A stretch of 5,676 nt of DNA. Source: Angelakisella sp. (GTDB taxonomy: Bacteria; Bacillota; Clostridia; Oscillospirales; Ruminococcaceae). Where the stretch lies: the NCBI GenBank assembly GCA_020024515.1, contig JAHHTR010000135.1:1-5676 (forward strand), given 5' to 3'. Position numbers and translations under genes: made by a program. Of the stretch, positions 5,176 to 5,676 are shown in pieces. The notes beneath the pieces were generated by a model, which saw nothing but the letters and a program-made list of their open reading frames with translations, was not told the origin of the DNA and did no database searches. Positions within the stretch are counted from its first letter, which is position 1. Each line of letters opens with the position of its first letter.

Positions 5176-5337
5176 TTAACATTTAAAACAAAGAATACCC
5201 ATAAATAAAAAACATATACTTAATAATAAAAATACAGTACGAAAGGAGCAGAAAGTAGCTAGGAACAATACAAAACATATCACAGCTATTATAAAGAACA
5301 AACCACAACAATTATTCTGTCTCTTAAACCTTCTCAT
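5176..5337 (-). CDS. Small cysteine-rich two-helix membrane protein upstream of spoVM
   Basis: A 53-residue protein I cannot assign to a named family. A short basic N-terminus (MRRFKRQNN) precedes two hydrophobic stretches at about 13-30 and 34-50, with one arginine (R33) in the turn between them. It ends in CFKC. Two membrane helices with the N-terminus in the cytosol are likely. There are seven cysteines (10, 11, 21, 30, 42, 50, 53), a high share, with pairs near both ends. The ribosome-binding site AAAGGAGA (5345-5352) lies 8 bp from ATG, which argues for a real gene. The stop is 27 bp before spoVM, so both are probably made from one mRNA in the mother cell. A role in sporulation is inferred from position alone. 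Confidence 0.75.
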   Translation of the reverse strand: MRRFKRQNNCCGLFFIIAVICFVLFLATFCSFRTVFLLLSICFLFMGILCFKC

Positions 5338-5361
5338 AAAAATATCTCCTTTTATGTTTTT

Positions 5362-5388
5362 TATATTATGCTTTACTTTATTATACGT
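5362..5388 (-). promoter_or_regulatory. Candidate mother-cell sigma (sigma-E/K-like) promoter
   Basis: On the minus strand CATAATATA (5362-5370) fits the sigma-K -10 pattern CATAnnnTA and begins with the CATA shared by sigma-E promoters. An AC dinucleotide, the short sigma-K -35 core, lies 16 bp upstream (5387-5388). A good sigma-E -35 is not apparent. Initiation would be near 5355, immediately ahead of the ribosome-binding site of the 53-residue gene. In Bacillus spoVM is under sigma-E. A sigma-A-like TATAAT at 5380-5385 lacks a -35. Confidence 0.35.
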
Positions 5389-5676
5389 ATATAGTCATTT
5401 TTTCGTTACTTAAAATTTCATAGCAATATATATACAATATTGTTGTAATATTTTTAGTAAAAATACTGTAAAATTTAATCTTATTTACACATAAAATTAC
5501 CTTTGATTATGTTGTTTTTTGTAAAATAATATAATATTTTAAACAATTATAAATTAACAAAAATATGTTAGTAGTATATTCCTTGTTAAAAACTTTGTTT
5601 AATAAGTTAATATTGCTTATTTTATACCATAAAATACGACTTATTTTTTAACATTAATATCAACACAAACTAACAT
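5389..5676. other. AT-rich intergenic end of the window
   Basis: No gene could be supported here. Three inverted repeats were seen: the palindrome ACAATATTGT (5434-5443); TTAACAA/TTGTTAA (5554-5560 with 5583-5589), with an inner AATAT/ATATT pairing; and TATTTTAT/ATAAAATA (5618-5625 with 5629-5636) around a 3-bp centre. All are nearly pure A/T and none is followed by a clean T-tract, so they are weak as terminators. At the extreme edge a minus-strand frame stays open for 11 codons to a stop at 5641-5643. It could be the tail of a leftward gene. Confidence 0.4.

Noticed and set aside
5362..5530. Search for a full sigma-E promoter of the spoVM unit
   Set aside because: CATA-type -10 boxes exist, but no -35 close to the sigma-E consensus lies at 13-15 bp. 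Only the weaker combined mother-cell call is reported.
5641..5676. Possible C-terminal end of a leftward gene entering from the right edge
   Set aside because: Only 11 open codons are visible in one frame, which is expected by chance. No homology can be judged and no clean terminator follows.
1..5676. CRISPR arrays, insertion sequences, prophage, defence or toxin-antitoxin systems
   Set aside because: No regularly spaced repeats, transposase-like frames, terminal inverted repeats or known defence domains were seen. The larger genes are all housekeeping RNA-related families, apart from the HD enzyme of unknown substrate.

Overview
The window is AT-rich DNA with strong AGGAGG-type ribosome-binding sites, intrinsic terminators and a sporulation gene, which points to a low-GC, endospore-forming Firmicute, most likely a member of the Clostridia. 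The species cannot be named from this sequence. Most of what is here concerns RNA: tRNA modification, RNA remodelling, and at least one candidate small RNA. No mobile element, CRISPR array, tRNA or rRNA gene was seen.

Left part, rightward (1-1794). A divergent intergenic region carries a strong-looking leftward promoter at the left edge (18-46). It is backed by T-tracts phased at exactly 10 bp, and its target lies outside the window. A rightward promoter (270-298) precedes a TrmN6-type tRNA adenine-N6 methyltransferase (333-1076). Next comes a stand-alone HD-domain phosphohydrolase (1139-1738), with its own extended -10 and a consensus ribosome-binding site. The unit ends at a 13-bp-stem terminator (1754-1794) that can work in both directions.

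Middle part, leftward (4515 to 1988). A DeaD/CsdA-type DEAD-box RNA helicase with a C-terminal DbpA-type RNA-binding domain is followed, after 50 bp with no terminator, by a TtcA-family PP-loop/Fe-S tRNA thiolase. The two look co-transcribed. The helicase most likely begins at 4515, 27 codons inside the longest open frame, and has a long AT-rich leader containing a 9-bp inverted repeat.

Right part, leftward (5388 to 4771). Two very small genes were found by hand. The first encodes a 53-residue, cysteine-rich, two-helix membrane protein (5176-5337). The second is a 27-residue SpoVM homologue (5065-5148), the spore-coat anchoring peptide. They lie 27 bp apart, each has a good ribosome-binding site, a mother-cell-sigma-like -10 lies upstream, and a terminator starts 2 bp after spoVM. 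Between that terminator and the helicase leader is a candidate small RNA or leader RNA of about 98 nt (4771-4868). It has its own promoter and three stem-loops, the last being a canonical terminator. Beyond 5389 nothing convincing was seen except AT-rich inverted repeats.
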